IMG/VR virus record: IMGVR_UViG_3300042328_000818
Coordinates: 1-46,938 of that record
Strand: one strand, 5' to 3'
From: a virus
DNA: 46,938 bases
Shown here: positions 14,295 through 21,800 of the stretch, piece after piece
Layout: each line of letters begins with the position of its first letter
Position numbering within the stretch: position 1 is the first letter of the stretch
Notes under the pieces: generated by a model
The model's database searches: none
The model's input: the letters and a program-made list of their open reading frames with translations, nothing else
What the model was told of the DNA's origin: nothing
Translations under genes and position numbers: made by a program

Positions 14295-15990
14295 TAAATA
14301 TGAACAATTATCCCGTGAACGTAAAGAACTTCAAGCAAAAGGATTGGTACCAGAATGGTTTATCACTGGTGGATATCAGCTATTCAAAGACAGATATGAA
14401 TATGATACAAATGGTAAATCGGTAAAGGGTCAATTTGAAAGAATCGCACAAACAGCTGCCAAACATTTATCTGGTATTGGTAAAGAACAAGAAGGATATG
14501 AATGGTTTTTCAAATTATTATGGAATGGTTGGTTATCTGCCAGTACACCTGTTTTATCTAACACAGGGACAAATCGTGGATTACCAGTTTCATGTTCTGG
14601 TAATGTAGTGGAAGATTCTATTGATGGGTTTTATTCTGCTTTAAGAGAAGTTGCTTTATTAACGAAATATGGATTCGGGACAGCTAGTTATTTAGGTGAT
14701 ATCAGACCAAGAGGTGCCACGATTTCCGATGGCAATAAAGCATCTGGCGTCGTCCCAGTATTTGAAGATTTCGTTAGGATGTCACAGAAAGTAACACAGG
14801 GGAATCGAAGAGGAGCATGGGCTGGTTATTTACCTATTGATCATGGAGATTTCTTTGAACTTTGTGACTGGATCACTGCTAATCCTGATAATGCCAACGT
14901 TGGATGGAATGTTTCGGATGAATTTACATCCGAATTAAACAATAATGATTTTGATGCAGTGTCGAGATTCCAACGAGCATTGAAATTGAAAATGGTAACT
15001 GGCAAAGGATATTTCTTTTTCCCTGATAAAGTCAATAGACAAGTTCCAGAAATGTATAAGAAACATGGTCTAACTGTCAAAGCAGCTCAATTATGTTGTG
15101 AAATTACATTATTCTCAGATGAAGAACATACATATACTTGTATTTTATCTTCGATGAATCTTTCTAAATATGATGAGTGGAAAGATACTGATGCAGTTTT
15201 CTGGTCAACTGTATTTTTAGATTGTATCTGTGAAGAATTCTTGTTAAAAGCAAGAGGAATCAAAGGTCTCGAAAAAGCAGTCAGATTTACAGAAAAAGGA
15301 AGAGCACTCGGTTTAGGTCAGTGTGGATTGCATACATATTTCCAGGATAATTTAATTCCTTTTGAATCATTAGATGCACAATTTAAAATGTGCGAAATGA
15401 GTGACCTAATCCAAAAAGAATCTCTGAAGGCTTCTAAATGGTTAGCGGAACAACTCGGTGAACCAGAATGGTGTAAAGGTTTTGGTGTAAGAAATACTCA
15501 CCTGCTGACGGCTCCCCCGACAAAATCTACTTCAACAATTATGGGAGGAATCTCCGAAGGAATTAATCCATTCCCTGCCAATACGTTTTCACAAAAAACA
15601 GCTGGTGGTGAAATTGATAGAATCAACCCTTCCTTGGTAACATTGATGAAATCCATTGATAAATTTACAAGAGAAGAAATTGAATCTATTGTGGATAATG
15701 GAGGTTCTGTACAACATGTAACTTGGTTAGATGAGCATAAGAAATCTGTTTTTAAAACTGCATTTGAAATGAAACAATCTACGATTTTAAGATATGCAGG
15801 ATTACGAAACAAATATATCGACCAATGGCAATCTGTTAATCTATTTATCCCATCTGATACACCAGAGGAAATTATTGCAGAATTACACGAAGACATCTTC
15901 AATGATGAAAATATATTAGGTTCATATTATATCTATACAAAATCTGGTTATAAACATCAATCCGTTGTACAATGCGAATCATGTCAATAA
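14287..15990 (+). CDS. nrdA: Ribonucleotide reductase class I, alpha subunit
   Basis: 567 residues from MTNKYEQLSR; AAGGAAAATATAAAA precedes this ATG, which overlaps nrdB's end, and the upstream in-frame ATGs lie inside nrdB. Catalytic features: GLPVSCSGN (first active-site Cys), AQLCCEITLF (thiyl-radical Cys and Glu of the NLCxEI motif, with the usual Asn as Gln), CILSSMNLSKY, and a C-terminal CESC redox pair that reduces the active site. It lacks an extended N-terminal ATP-cone, consistent with the shorter phage type. It works with NrdB to supply dNTPs for phage replication. Confidence 0.93.
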   Translation: MTNKYEQLSRERKELQAKGLVPEWFITGGYQLFKDRYEYDTNGKSVKGQFERIAQTAAKHLSGIGKEQEGYEWFFKLLWNGWLSASTPVLSNTGTNRGLPVSCSGNVVEDSIDGFYSALREVALLTKYGFGTASYLGDIRPRGATISDGNKASGVVPVFEDFVRMSQKVTQGNRRGAWAGYLPIDHGDFFELCDWITANPDNANVGWNVSDEFTSELNNNDFDAVSRFQRALKLKMVTGKGYFFFPDKVNRQVPEMYKKHGLTVKAAQLCCEITLFSDEEHTYTCILSSMNLSKYDEWKDTDAVFWSTVFLDCICEEFLLKARGIKGLEKAVRFTEKGRALGLGQCGLHTYFQDNLIPFESLDAQFKMCEMSDLIQKESLKASKWLAEQLGEPEWCKGFGVRNTHLLTAPPTKSTSTIMGGISEGINPFPANTFSQKTAGGEIDRINPSLVTLMKSIDKFTREEIESIVDNGGSVQHVTWLDEHKKSVFKTAFEMKQSTILRYAGLRNKYIDQWQSVNLFIPSDTPEEIIAELHEDIFNDENILGSYYIYTKSGYKHQSVVQCESCQ

Positions 15991-16031
15991 CTTAAATAAA
16001 TAAAAATAACAATTTAAAGGAATAAAAATAA

Positions 16032-16187
16032 ATGGCAATTAAAAAAACTTTTCAATGTGAAGAATGTGATAGTAATATTTCAATTACAGTAAAATCAAAA
16101 GAATTTACTTCTTTATCTGACATCCGTAACTGCCCAGTATGCGGAAGCCCGGTACCATACGAAGATGATGAATCAGATGATGATTAA
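16032..16187 (+). CDS. Small zinc-ribbon protein, 51 aa
   Basis: Two CxxC knuckles (CEEC near residue 9-12 and CPVC near 36-39), then an acidic tail (DDESDDD). Similar one-domain zinc ribbons occur in T4-like genomes; function unknown. It follows nrdA by 41 bases with an AAAGGA ribosome binding site and ends before a strong terminator, so it is the last gene of the nrd unit. DNA/RNA or protein contact is possible. Confidence 0.75.
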   Translation: MAIKKTFQCEECDSNISITVKSKEFTSLSDIRNCPVCGSPVPYEDDESDDD

Positions 16188-16201
16188 ATATTAAATTAAA
16201 C

Positions 16202-16242
16202 AAAACACCTAGATTGGTCTTTCCTTTCTAGGTGTTTTGTTG
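16202..16242 (+). terminator. Rho-independent terminator after nrd unit
   Basis: 12-bp stem AAAACACCTAGA/TCTAGGTGTTTT, 13-base loop, T-rich tail. Confidence 0.9.
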
Positions 16243-16297
16243 TTCTCCGCAACAACCGCGCAACCAAAACATTTATTTTCAACAACCATAAATCAGC

Positions 16298-16310
16298 AAC
16301 CCATTGATTT
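16298..16310 (+). promoter_or_regulatory. AACCCATTGATTT box
   Basis: 13-base element also found at 890 (one change), 1035 (reverse complement), 19565 and 21729. Here, as at 19565, it is followed about 30 bases later by CAACGTAAAATA and then by a TGGACA/TATAAT promoter. Proposed regulatory or origin-type site. Confidence 0.5.
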
Positions 16311-16363
16311 TGCTAGATATTGATTGTAAACCAACGTAAAATACAAGAAACTCAAAATAATGC

Positions 16364-16392
16364 TGGACAAGACAACCATTCCAACCTATAAT
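16364..16392 (+). promoter_or_regulatory. Early-type promoter with conserved leader
   Basis: TGGACA 16364-16369, TATAAT 16387-16392, spacer 17; leader with AACTTAGAAAGAAAC and AGGAGCGTTAAA. Confidence 0.85.
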
Positions 16393-16430
16393 GACCACAA
16401 CTTAGAAAGAAACCTTACAGGAGCGTTAAA

Positions 16431-16745
16431 ATGAGTAACCTAGTTAACAGTAAAATGAAAGAACTATTATTCCCAGTTCTAGTTCAAAACGGAGTAATCA
16501 TCCTAGATGATTATGATTATATTATCGATGTTATCTTTCCTGATAACTTCAAAGATAAAATGGAAGAAACATTTAAAAAATCTCGTTTAATTTATGCTTC
16601 AGATGAACTTACAGTTGAAAACGTTTATCAATTTTCCAACGTTTTTTATTTTTTCGATTGTGAATACTACGTTACAATTTTAGTTGACTTCAATAAAAAA
16701 ACTATTTCATTCAAAAGCGAACTTTTGGATTTAGAAAATGATTAA
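16431..16745 (+). CDS. Hypothetical early-type protein, 104 aa
   Basis: Not recognised. Soluble, with an aromatic core (QFSNVFYFFDCEYYV) and an acidic C-terminus. It is first behind the conserved promoter-leader cassette, so early expression is likely. It overlaps the next gene by eight bases (ATGATTAA). Confidence 0.65.
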   Translation: MSNLVNSKMKELLFPVLVQNGVIILDDYDYIIDVIFPDNFKDKMEETFKKSRLIYASDELTVENVYQFSNVFYFFDCEYYVTILVDFNKKTISFKSELLDLEND

Positions 16746-17019
16746 TCTACCTGAAAACGCAAGTTTATCAGAATATATCAAATACGGTAATCTTCCTGAA
16801 CAACTTACTTCACTGCTCGAAAAAGTAGATTCTAGATTAATCGAACTAGAAAAAGAAATGACCAGAATTACTAGACACGAAGAAGTTAGGGATGAACAAC
16901 TTTATTATTACAAAGAATTTATTTCCAGTGTCTTAGAAGCAACAAAAACAACTTCAAAACACAAAGACCTTACTAAATTCATCCAGTTGGAATTCGAAAA
17001 TAGTTTTATTGAACTCTAA
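16738..17019 (+). CDS. Hypothetical helical protein, 93 aa
   Basis: Predicted mostly helical, with a heptad-like central stretch (LTSLLEKVDSRLIELEKEM). Not recognised. It is coupled to the previous gene by an ATGATTAA overlap and followed nine bases later by the next promoter. Confidence 0.6.
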   Translation: MINLPENASLSEYIKYGNLPEQLTSLLEKVDSRLIELEKEMTRITRHEEVRDEQLYYYKEFISSVLEATKTTSKHKDLTKFIQLEFENSFIEL

Positions 17020-17027
17020 AATAAACC

Positions 17028-17056
17028 TGGACAACACAACCATTTCAACCTATAAT
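17028..17056 (+). promoter_or_regulatory. Early-type promoter with conserved leader
   Basis: TGGACA 17028-17033, TATAAT 17051-17056, spacer 17; leader almost identical to that at 16364. Confidence 0.88.
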
Positions 17057-17094
17057 GACCACAACTTAGAAAGAAACCTTACAGGAGCATTAAA

Positions 17095-17316
17095 ATGACA
17101 CAAATTACAGAATCCCAAATGAAAAGAACTAAAGATGAATGGGAAAAGATAGCGGGTGAATCATTACAACTAGAATCTATGTCAGGCTTAATTTCAGATC
17201 CAATCTACGCTTACGGTTCAGAACTTGCAGTGCTAAGATTATTCTATAAATTCGCTGGATCAGCTAAAGCAGCTTACAGTAAAAATTTACAAACTTGGTA
17301 TTTCATTAATAAATAA
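17095..17316 (+). CDS. Hypothetical early-type protein, 73 aa
   Basis: Small helical protein (KRTKDEWEKIAGES, then AVLRLFYKFAGSAKAAYSKN, and a terminal aromatic stretch TWYFIN). Not recognised. Placed directly behind a conserved promoter and AGGAGCATTAAA leader. Confidence 0.65.
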   Translation: MTQITESQMKRTKDEWEKIAGESLQLESMSGLISDPIYAYGSELAVLRLFYKFAGSAKAAYSKNLQTWYFINK

Positions 17317-17347
17317 TTCACTTTAAAACATTATTGGAGAAAATAAC

Positions 17348-17704
17348 ATGAGCATTCTAAATAAAATCTTTCCTAGATTCTTCGCTAACAAAATCGCTAT
17401 CGAACAAATAGAATCAGAAACCGTATTACAAGAAACCGATAATTTAACTCGTATCCTAGATGCAATTAAATTAGTTGGTGATAATAGAGAATGTGTTTTC
17501 GTTTCATTAACAACACCAGATTATAAACTACCTAAAGAAGTAGACGTGGAAATTAGAAGCGAAGAATTTTCGGATGCAGATTTCAGAATAGATTGGAACT
17601 ATAATTTAATGATAGAACTAGAAAAATTAGGTTATTATGCAGCAACCCGAGAAGGTAATAAAACAGGCCAAGCATTTTCTTCATTATTCATCATGGTCAA
17701 CTAA
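17348..17704 (+). CDS. Hypothetical protein, 118 aa
   Basis: Basic, hydrophobic N-terminus (ILNKIFPRFFANK) then an alpha/beta body (CVFVSLTTPDYKLPKEV, EKLGYYAATREG). Not recognised. TTGGAG lies ten bases before the ATG. It shares the transcript of 17095. Confidence 0.62.
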   Translation: MSILNKIFPRFFANKIAIEQIESETVLQETDNLTRILDAIKLVGDNRECVFVSLTTPDYKLPKEVDVEIRSEEFSDADFRIDWNYNLMIELEKLGYYAATREGNKTGQAFSSLFIMVN

Positions 17705-17718
17705 TACAGGTCGATTAT

Positions 17719-17973
17719 ATGGCAAACAAAACATCAAAAAATGATACAGTAGAATTTAAGCTACCTACCATGATTTTCGATACAGGAACAGAATTTACAT
17801 TCTACAACGATACATCTAGGATATTTATTCTAGTCAAAGGTAATGGTTTCTTTTATAAAGATGGTTATTACGAAACTAATATGATGCACACGAAATGGAA
17901 TGTGGAGAAAGATATTCTATCTAAGATTGGTTATACAGATGTCAATTTATTAGGAGGTTATCATAATGAGTAA
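17719..17973 (+). CDS. Hypothetical protein, 84 aa
   Basis: Beta-rich small protein (FTFYNDTSRIFILVKGNGFFYK). Not recognised. It overlaps the next start by eight bases (ATGAGTAA), indicating coupling. Confidence 0.6.
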   Translation: MANKTSKNDTVEFKLPTMIFDTGTEFTFYNDTSRIFILVKGNGFFYKDGYYETNMMHTKWNVEKDILSKIGYTDVNLLGGYHNE

Positions 17974-18304
17974 AACATATAGACGAAAACATTTAAAATC
18001 TAATCATTGTGGTGTAGTTAAAATCAATGGACTATTATATCAACATGGTTATTTTGGCGGAATGTACTTAGTAGATAAGCAACATAGAAAATTGAGTGTG
18101 GAACATTTTAATAAAATTATGGAAGCCAAGTATCATTCAGATACCGAACAATGGGGACAAGTTCCATCGCATTTCACAAGAATGTTAAACAAACTATATC
18201 GTTCGAGGATGAATCAACGCATTAAAATCGCTATCCTAAATGACGAATTGGAATCGTTGTCATTAGATAAGAGGTTGAATAACGCACGCTGGTGGTGGAC
18301 ATAA
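17966..18304 (+). CDS. Hypothetical basic protein, 112 aa
   Basis: Strongly basic (TYRRKHLKSNHCG at the start; RSRMNQRIKIA and KRLNNARWWWT at the end), which suggests nucleic acid contact. Not recognised. An AGGAGG motif lies about ten bases upstream of the ATG, inside the preceding gene. Confidence 0.62.
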   Translation: MSKTYRRKHLKSNHCGVVKINGLLYQHGYFGGMYLVDKQHRKLSVEHFNKIMEAKYHSDTEQWGQVPSHFTRMLNKLYRSRMNQRIKIAILNDELESLSLDKRLNNARWWWT

Positions 18305-18352
18305 CGAAAACCGATAGATTGCATCGAATTTCTAATTGTCACGGAGGTAATT

Positions 18353-18508
18353 ATGGTAGAATTTATTATGATTCCTATTATCACAGTGATATTAATATTA
18401 TTAGCATTTAGATTTATAACCGAAGAATGTAAAGTAGTAAAATTCGTGTGTAAATTTATAGAAGAAAGATACTTGGTTATACAATCAAAGAGGAAAATTG
18501 ATAAGTAG
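18353..18508 (+). CDS. Small membrane protein, 51 aa
   Basis: MVEFIMIPIITVILILLAF forms an N-terminal membrane helix, followed by a charged tail with two Cys and a basic end (QSKRKIDK). ACGGAGG precedes the ATG with good spacing. Not recognised; the topology fits an inner-membrane host-takeover peptide. Confidence 0.6.
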   Translation: MVEFIMIPIITVILILLAFRFITEECKVVKFVCKFIEERYLVIQSKRKIDK

Positions 18509-18530
18509 GTTTAAATAGTTATTTCATTCA

Positions 18531-18962
18531 ATGGATAACTATATGTGGTCATACAACGGTCAAGAATTCTCCGATGATTTTTCCGAATACATTGGTTTCG
18601 TTTATCTAATTACAAACACGACTAACGATAGAAAGTATATCGGCAAAAAACAATTCTTTTCTATTAATAGAGTAATGCGAACAGTTAAGTTGAAATCTGG
18701 TATTAAAAAACGTAAAAAAGTAACTCTAAAAACAGAATCCAATTGGAAAGACTATTACGGTTCATCTCATGAATTATTAGCAGACATTGAATTATTAGGT
18801 ATAGATAAATTTAAACGCGAAATTTTATATTTATGCAAAACCTTAGGTACATTAAGTTACATAGAAGCACGTTATCAAATGGACTTGAGAGTATTAGAAT
18901 CAGATGAATATTATAATGGACAAATCCAATGTAGGGTTCATAAAAATCACCTAAAACTATGA
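18531..18962 (+). CDS. Seg-like GIY-YIG family protein, 143 aa
   Basis: MWSYNGQEF, GFVYLITNTTNDRKYIGKK (GIY-YIG-type core with YIGK), NWKDYYGSSHELL and KFKREILYLCK match a compact, widespread phage family annotated as putative Seg-like homing endonuclease. The fold is that of the GIY-YIG nuclease domain alone, without a separate DNA-binding domain, so whether it homes is doubtful. The start could be at 18531 or at the MWSYNG Met at 18543. Confidence 0.75.
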   Translation: MDNYMWSYNGQEFSDDFSEYIGFVYLITNTTNDRKYIGKKQFFSINRVMRTVKLKSGIKKRKKVTLKTESNWKDYYGSSHELLADIELLGIDKFKREILYLCKTLGTLSYIEARYQMDLRVLESDEYYNGQIQCRVHKNHLKL

Positions 18963-18971
18963 GATAAGGAT

Positions 18972-19466
18972 ATGGAAGTTCAAATAAAATTTACATATAA
19001 CTATAGTGTTGACCTACTAAAGGTATATCATGAGTTATTAAACTGCGAATTCGTGGGACGTTATACCAGACCAGTTTCATATCAAGAAGCGGAAATTAAA
19101 TTAAAAGAACTATTAAAATCCCGTTTCTTAGATTCTACTCAAATGGCAGTTATGGAAATCTATTATAACGGTCAATTAGTCGGAATGAGCTTACCTAGGC
19201 ATACTTATACACAACAAGAAAAAGAATTATTTGTTGTAGATAACTCATACTATAAAATCGGTAAGATTATTATACTAAAGGAATTCAGGGGAAAGGGTAT
19301 TGCTAAAATAGCATGTAAACAATTCCTTAATGTTTATCATAAAGTAATGTATCATACTGCAGCTAATAATGAAATATCCTTAAAGTTAGTACAACAACTC
19401 GGAATATCCTATTCACATGTTGTTGAACTTGACGGTATAACATTTAAAGTTTTTAAAACAGGTTAA
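18972..19466 (+). CDS. GNAT-type acetyltransferase
   Basis: 164 residues. The acetyl-CoA binding motif A is visible as IILKEFRGKGIAKIACKQF (about 99-117, R/Q-x-x-G-x-A/G signature), followed by TAANNEISLKLVQQLG, typical of the GNAT C-terminal half. Substrate unknown; phage GNATs can modify host proteins, lysozyme inhibitors or nucleotides. It follows the Seg-like gene by nine bases and ends at a terminator. Confidence 0.75.
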   Translation: MEVQIKFTYNYSVDLLKVYHELLNCEFVGRYTRPVSYQEAEIKLKELLKSRFLDSTQMAVMEIYYNGQLVGMSLPRHTYTQQEKELFVVDNSYYKIGKIIILKEFRGKGIAKIACKQFLNVYHKVMYHTAANNEISLKLVQQLGISYSHVVELDGITFKVFKTG

Positions 19467-19467
19467 G

Positions 19468-19507
19468 AAAAACCTAGATTGGATAAGTTTCCTTTCTAGG
19501 TTTTTTG
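19468..19507 (+). terminator. Rho-independent terminator
   Basis: 11-bp stem AAAAACCTAGA/TCTAGGTTTTT with a 16-base loop and T-run; similar in sequence to the terminator at 16202. Confidence 0.88.
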
Positions 19508-19564
19508 TTGTTTGCGCGGTGACTGCGCGGTATATCAATTTATTTTTATCTAATATAAAATGTT

Positions 19565-19577
19565 AACCCATTGATTT
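19565..19577 (+). promoter_or_regulatory. AACCCATTGATTT box
   Basis: Same 13-base element as at 16298, followed by ATCAACGTAAAATA and the promoter at 19631. Confidence 0.5.
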
Positions 19578-19630
19578 TATTAATTATTCATTATAATCAA
19601 CGTAAAATATAAAGAAATCCCAAAAATAAT

Positions 19631-19660
19631 TGGACAGGACAACCATAATCCGTCTATAAT
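19631..19660 (+). promoter_or_regulatory. Early-type promoter with conserved leader
   Basis: TGGACA 19631-19636, TATAAT 19655-19660, spacer 18, with the AACTTAGAAAGAAAC leader and an AGGAGCGTTAAA ribosome binding site. Confidence 0.82.
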
Positions 19661-19704
19661 ATGTACAACTTAGAAAGAAACACAAATATTTAGGAGCGTT
19701 AAAA

Positions 19705-19923
19705 ATGAAAAAAGCATTAGTTAGTTTTAAAGATTACAACGGTTATAAAAACGTTAGATTCGTAATAGACCCTGATAAAGTAGAATGGAGAAAATCTTTA
19801 AACAAAGATCCTGAAGCAATCACAGTAATTGCAATGGTGGACGTTAAAAAGAGACAATTTGTTTTCGAAAAAGAAACTTACGATGTTTATCGGGATGGTT
19901 CAGTTAAAGTACAACAAGTATAA
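19705..19923 (+). CDS. Hypothetical early-type protein, 72 aa
   Basis: Small beta-rich, basic protein (ALVSFKDYNGYKNVRFVI; VKKRQFVFEKETYDVYRDG). Not recognised. First gene behind the conserved promoter cassette. Confidence 0.65.
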   Translation: MKKALVSFKDYNGYKNVRFVIDPDKVEWRKSLNKDPEAITVIAMVDVKKRQFVFEKETYDVYRDGSVKVQQV

Positions 19924-19944
19924 TTAAATTTAAGGACGTATATC

Positions 19945-20289
19945 ATGAAAGAATTAAAAGTTGAAGCTAAAAAAGAACTCGCTGGACAATTATTAGAATT
20001 GGCGATTAAACGTCAACTAGAACTTGATTCCGAATCAAAAGCAATTAAAACTTCTACTTGGAAATCCGCAGCAAAAGAAATTAGTAAAACCCACTTTCGT
20101 CGGATTATGGGAAAAGACTGGTTAGACGCAAATAAAACAGAATATGGTTTTTATTACGATCTAACTAAACAACAAGTTCAATTAGTAGACGATAAAATTG
20201 AAAACTTCAATAAAGGAGTTAGAATCCTAGAAGATTTAAAAGAAGAATTTCAAGGAACCAGTTATTTATTCCTTAACGGAAGCAGCTGA
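19945..20289 (+). CDS. Helical protein upstream of a frame-shifted HTH domain
   Basis: 114 residues, helical and charged (AKKELAGQLLELAIKRQLEL; NFNKGVRILEDLKEEF). Not recognised by itself. The last eight or so codons (from about 20264) probably come from reading the wrong frame: a helix-turn-helix sequence begins there one frame over. The original protein was probably this segment plus that HTH, about 165 residues. Confidence 0.6.
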   Translation: MKELKVEAKKELAGQLLELAIKRQLELDSESKAIKTSTWKSAAKEISKTHFRRIMGKDWLDANKTEYGFYYDLTKQQVQLVDDKIENFNKGVRILEDLKEEFQGTSYLFLNGSS

Positions 20290-20424
20290 ACTTATTGGTA
20301 AATCAACTTCAACTCTTTCACGAGCTATCACTGCTGGAAAGTTAATTGCAACAAAAATGATAAACGAGCTTACGAAATTGAAGCTGCTAACCTTGAAACA
20401 TTCAAAAGTTCATTAGTTGCTTAA
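20264..20424 (+). pseudogene. Frameshifted MerR/excisionase-like helix-turn-helix domain
   Basis: Without a start codon, one frame reads SLTEAAELIGKSTSTLSRAI then TAGKLIATK (20270-20356). After a run of five A it continues in another frame as NDKRAYEIEAANLETFKSSL to a stop at 20424. Together these form a classic LTEAA-type HTH with recognition helix and basic wing. Two frameshifts separate it from the open frame at 19945. It is either a decayed regulator or a sequencing artefact in homopolymers. Confidence 0.7.
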
Positions 20425-20433
20425 TTTTTATAT

Positions 20434-20465
20434 AAAGCCATCAAACTAAAATGATGGCTTTCCTT
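20434..20465 (+). terminator. Terminator hairpin
   Basis: 10-bp stem AAAGCCATCA/TGATGGCTTT with an 8-base loop; the tail TCCTTAAAGG is only weakly T-rich. Confidence 0.65.
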
Positions 20466-20479
20466 AAAGGAGCTTTAAA

Positions 20480-20560
20480 ATGTTATATGATTTTATTGGT
20501 TTATTTTGTGAAATAGTTCTTTTCTTGATAGATTATAAATTTATTTTTACAAAAAAGTAA
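20480..20560 (+). CDS. Membrane micropeptide, 26 aa
   Basis: MLYDFIGLFCEIVLFLIDY is one hydrophobic helix with a basic end (TKK). AAAGGAG lies nine bases before the ATG. It sits between a terminator and the next promoter. Small size limits certainty. Confidence 0.45.
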   Translation: MLYDFIGLFCEIVLFLIDYKFIFTKK

Positions 20561-20568
20561 AATAAACC

Positions 20569-20597
20569 TGGACAACACAACCATTTTTAATTATAAT
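20569..20597 (+). promoter_or_regulatory. Early-type promoter (leader divergent)
   Basis: TGGACA 20569-20574, TATAAT 20592-20597, spacer 17. The upstream half matches the other cassettes, but the leader (ACAAGTTAAGAAG) has diverged. Confidence 0.85.
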
Positions 20598-20643
20598 GAT
20601 CACAAGTTAAGAAGTTTCCTATTAAATTATCGAGGTTTATATC

Positions 20644-21666
20644 ATGGCCACCAAAGCAAAAACTGAAAAAAACAAAGAAACCATTGCTAAAGTTGAACGT
20701 TCAATTAAAGGTACTGGCGAACCAGTTGTTACAACTTCAAACTATAAAACGTCTTTAATTAAAGCATTAAATTATTATAATGCATTTAACACCAATAAGG
20801 ACGCTAAATCTTGGACAATTACTTACTTCAAAGATAAATCCTTGAAAGCGTTATTAACAACAATTCCTGAATACGAGTTTCACACTCTTGGTGCGTTATG
20901 CCGTATCCTTTCTAATGGTAATAAATTAGAACAAACTGAATTAAACTTCATCGAAAATAAAATTAATGAGTTTAAGTTAACAACTAGTCCAGTAGTAAAA
21001 GAACCTTCTTTACTTAAAGTAACAACTAAATCTAAAATCAATTCTATCCTTGATGACATTGATGGCAAAATCGACGATTTCATTTTAGCTGGTTATCCAG
21101 TTGATAAAATGATTTCATTCGGAATCACGGATAAAACACCAGCAGCAATTAAAGCAATCACTAAATATGTGAAACCTTTACTAGATGAGTTGAATGAAGT
21201 CCTAGAAGGTAAATGTGAACAGCTCAACGAATCCTACTCAAATGTTTCAGTTAAACAAATCAAAAACTTCATCTCGAGTTTAGAAACATTATTGGTTACA
21301 ACACCTAAAGTAACAAAAACTAAAGTCGTTAAAACTAAGATTAAAATCGCGCGTCAGATTAAGGAAACTGTAGTTAAAGTTAAATCCTTAGATAAAATTC
21401 AAGGTAATGGTAAAAGTATGTTGGTTATCCTTGATAATGATACTAAACAAGTTTCCTATTTCTTTTCTGGACGGTATTCTAAAAAATCGTTGAAGATAGT
21501 TGATAACCAAGTTAAAGGTTATACAAAGAATTATTCTAAAACGATTCCTTTCAGTAATGATATCACGGATAAAATTAAGGAAGGTTCGTTAAGTAAATTC
21601 TTTGGGAATGGTGAATTGGTCAACCCAGTGTTACCAGCTAACTATTCGATTTTACGCGAAGAATAA
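20644..21666 (+). CDS. Conserved phage protein of unknown function, 340 aa
   Basis: Lys-rich N-terminus (ATKAKTEKNKETIAK), then a helical domain (SLIKALNYYNAFNTNKDAKSW; TLGALCRILSNG), a Lys-rich linker (KVTKTKVVKTKIKIARQ, about 225-241) and a C-terminal beta domain (MLVILDNDTKQVSYFF; SLKIVDNQVKGY). I associate this layout with a hypothetical protein of T4-like marine phages. Its basic charge and own strong promoter suggest an abundant nucleic-acid-binding protein made early; this is inference. Confidence 0.65.
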   Translation: MATKAKTEKNKETIAKVERSIKGTGEPVVTTSNYKTSLIKALNYYNAFNTNKDAKSWTITYFKDKSLKALLTTIPEYEFHTLGALCRILSNGNKLEQTELNFIENKINEFKLTTSPVVKEPSLLKVTTKSKINSILDDIDGKIDDFILAGYPVDKMISFGITDKTPAAIKAITKYVKPLLDELNEVLEGKCEQLNESYSNVSVKQIKNFISSLETLLVTTPKVTKTKVVKTKIKIARQIKETVVKVKSLDKIQGNGKSMLVILDNDTKQVSYFFSGRYSKKSLKIVDNQVKGYTKNYSKTIPFSNDITDKIKEGSLSKFFGNGELVNPVLPANYSILREE

Positions 21667-21684
21667 GATTTTCGGTTAAAGTAC

Positions 21685-21716
21685 ATAAGGGATTTTCGAG
21701 AAATCCCTTTATTTTT
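21685..21716 (+). terminator. Rho-independent terminator
   Basis: About 11-bp stem (ATAAGGGATTT with AAATCCCTTTAT) and a short loop containing TCGAG, followed by TTTTTATG. Confidence 0.85.
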
Positions 21717-21728
21717 ATGTATTTCCGT

Positions 21729-21741
21729 AACCCATTGATTT
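21729..21741 (+). promoter_or_regulatory. AACCCATTGATTT box next to homing endonuclease
   Basis: Fourth exact or near-exact copy of the element, here without a promoter downstream. The minus-strand homing endonuclease begins about 60 bases later, so the original promoter cassette may have been interrupted or replaced. Confidence 0.45.
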
Positions 21742-21800
21742 ACGTTCAGAATCATCGTAGGAGACACGTTCTAGTTTTATCTATATAGTTTAACACTAAT

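Noticed and set aside
15498-15902. Minus-strand 134-residue ORF in nrdA
   Set aside because: It lies wholly inside a strongly supported gene and has no protein-family character.
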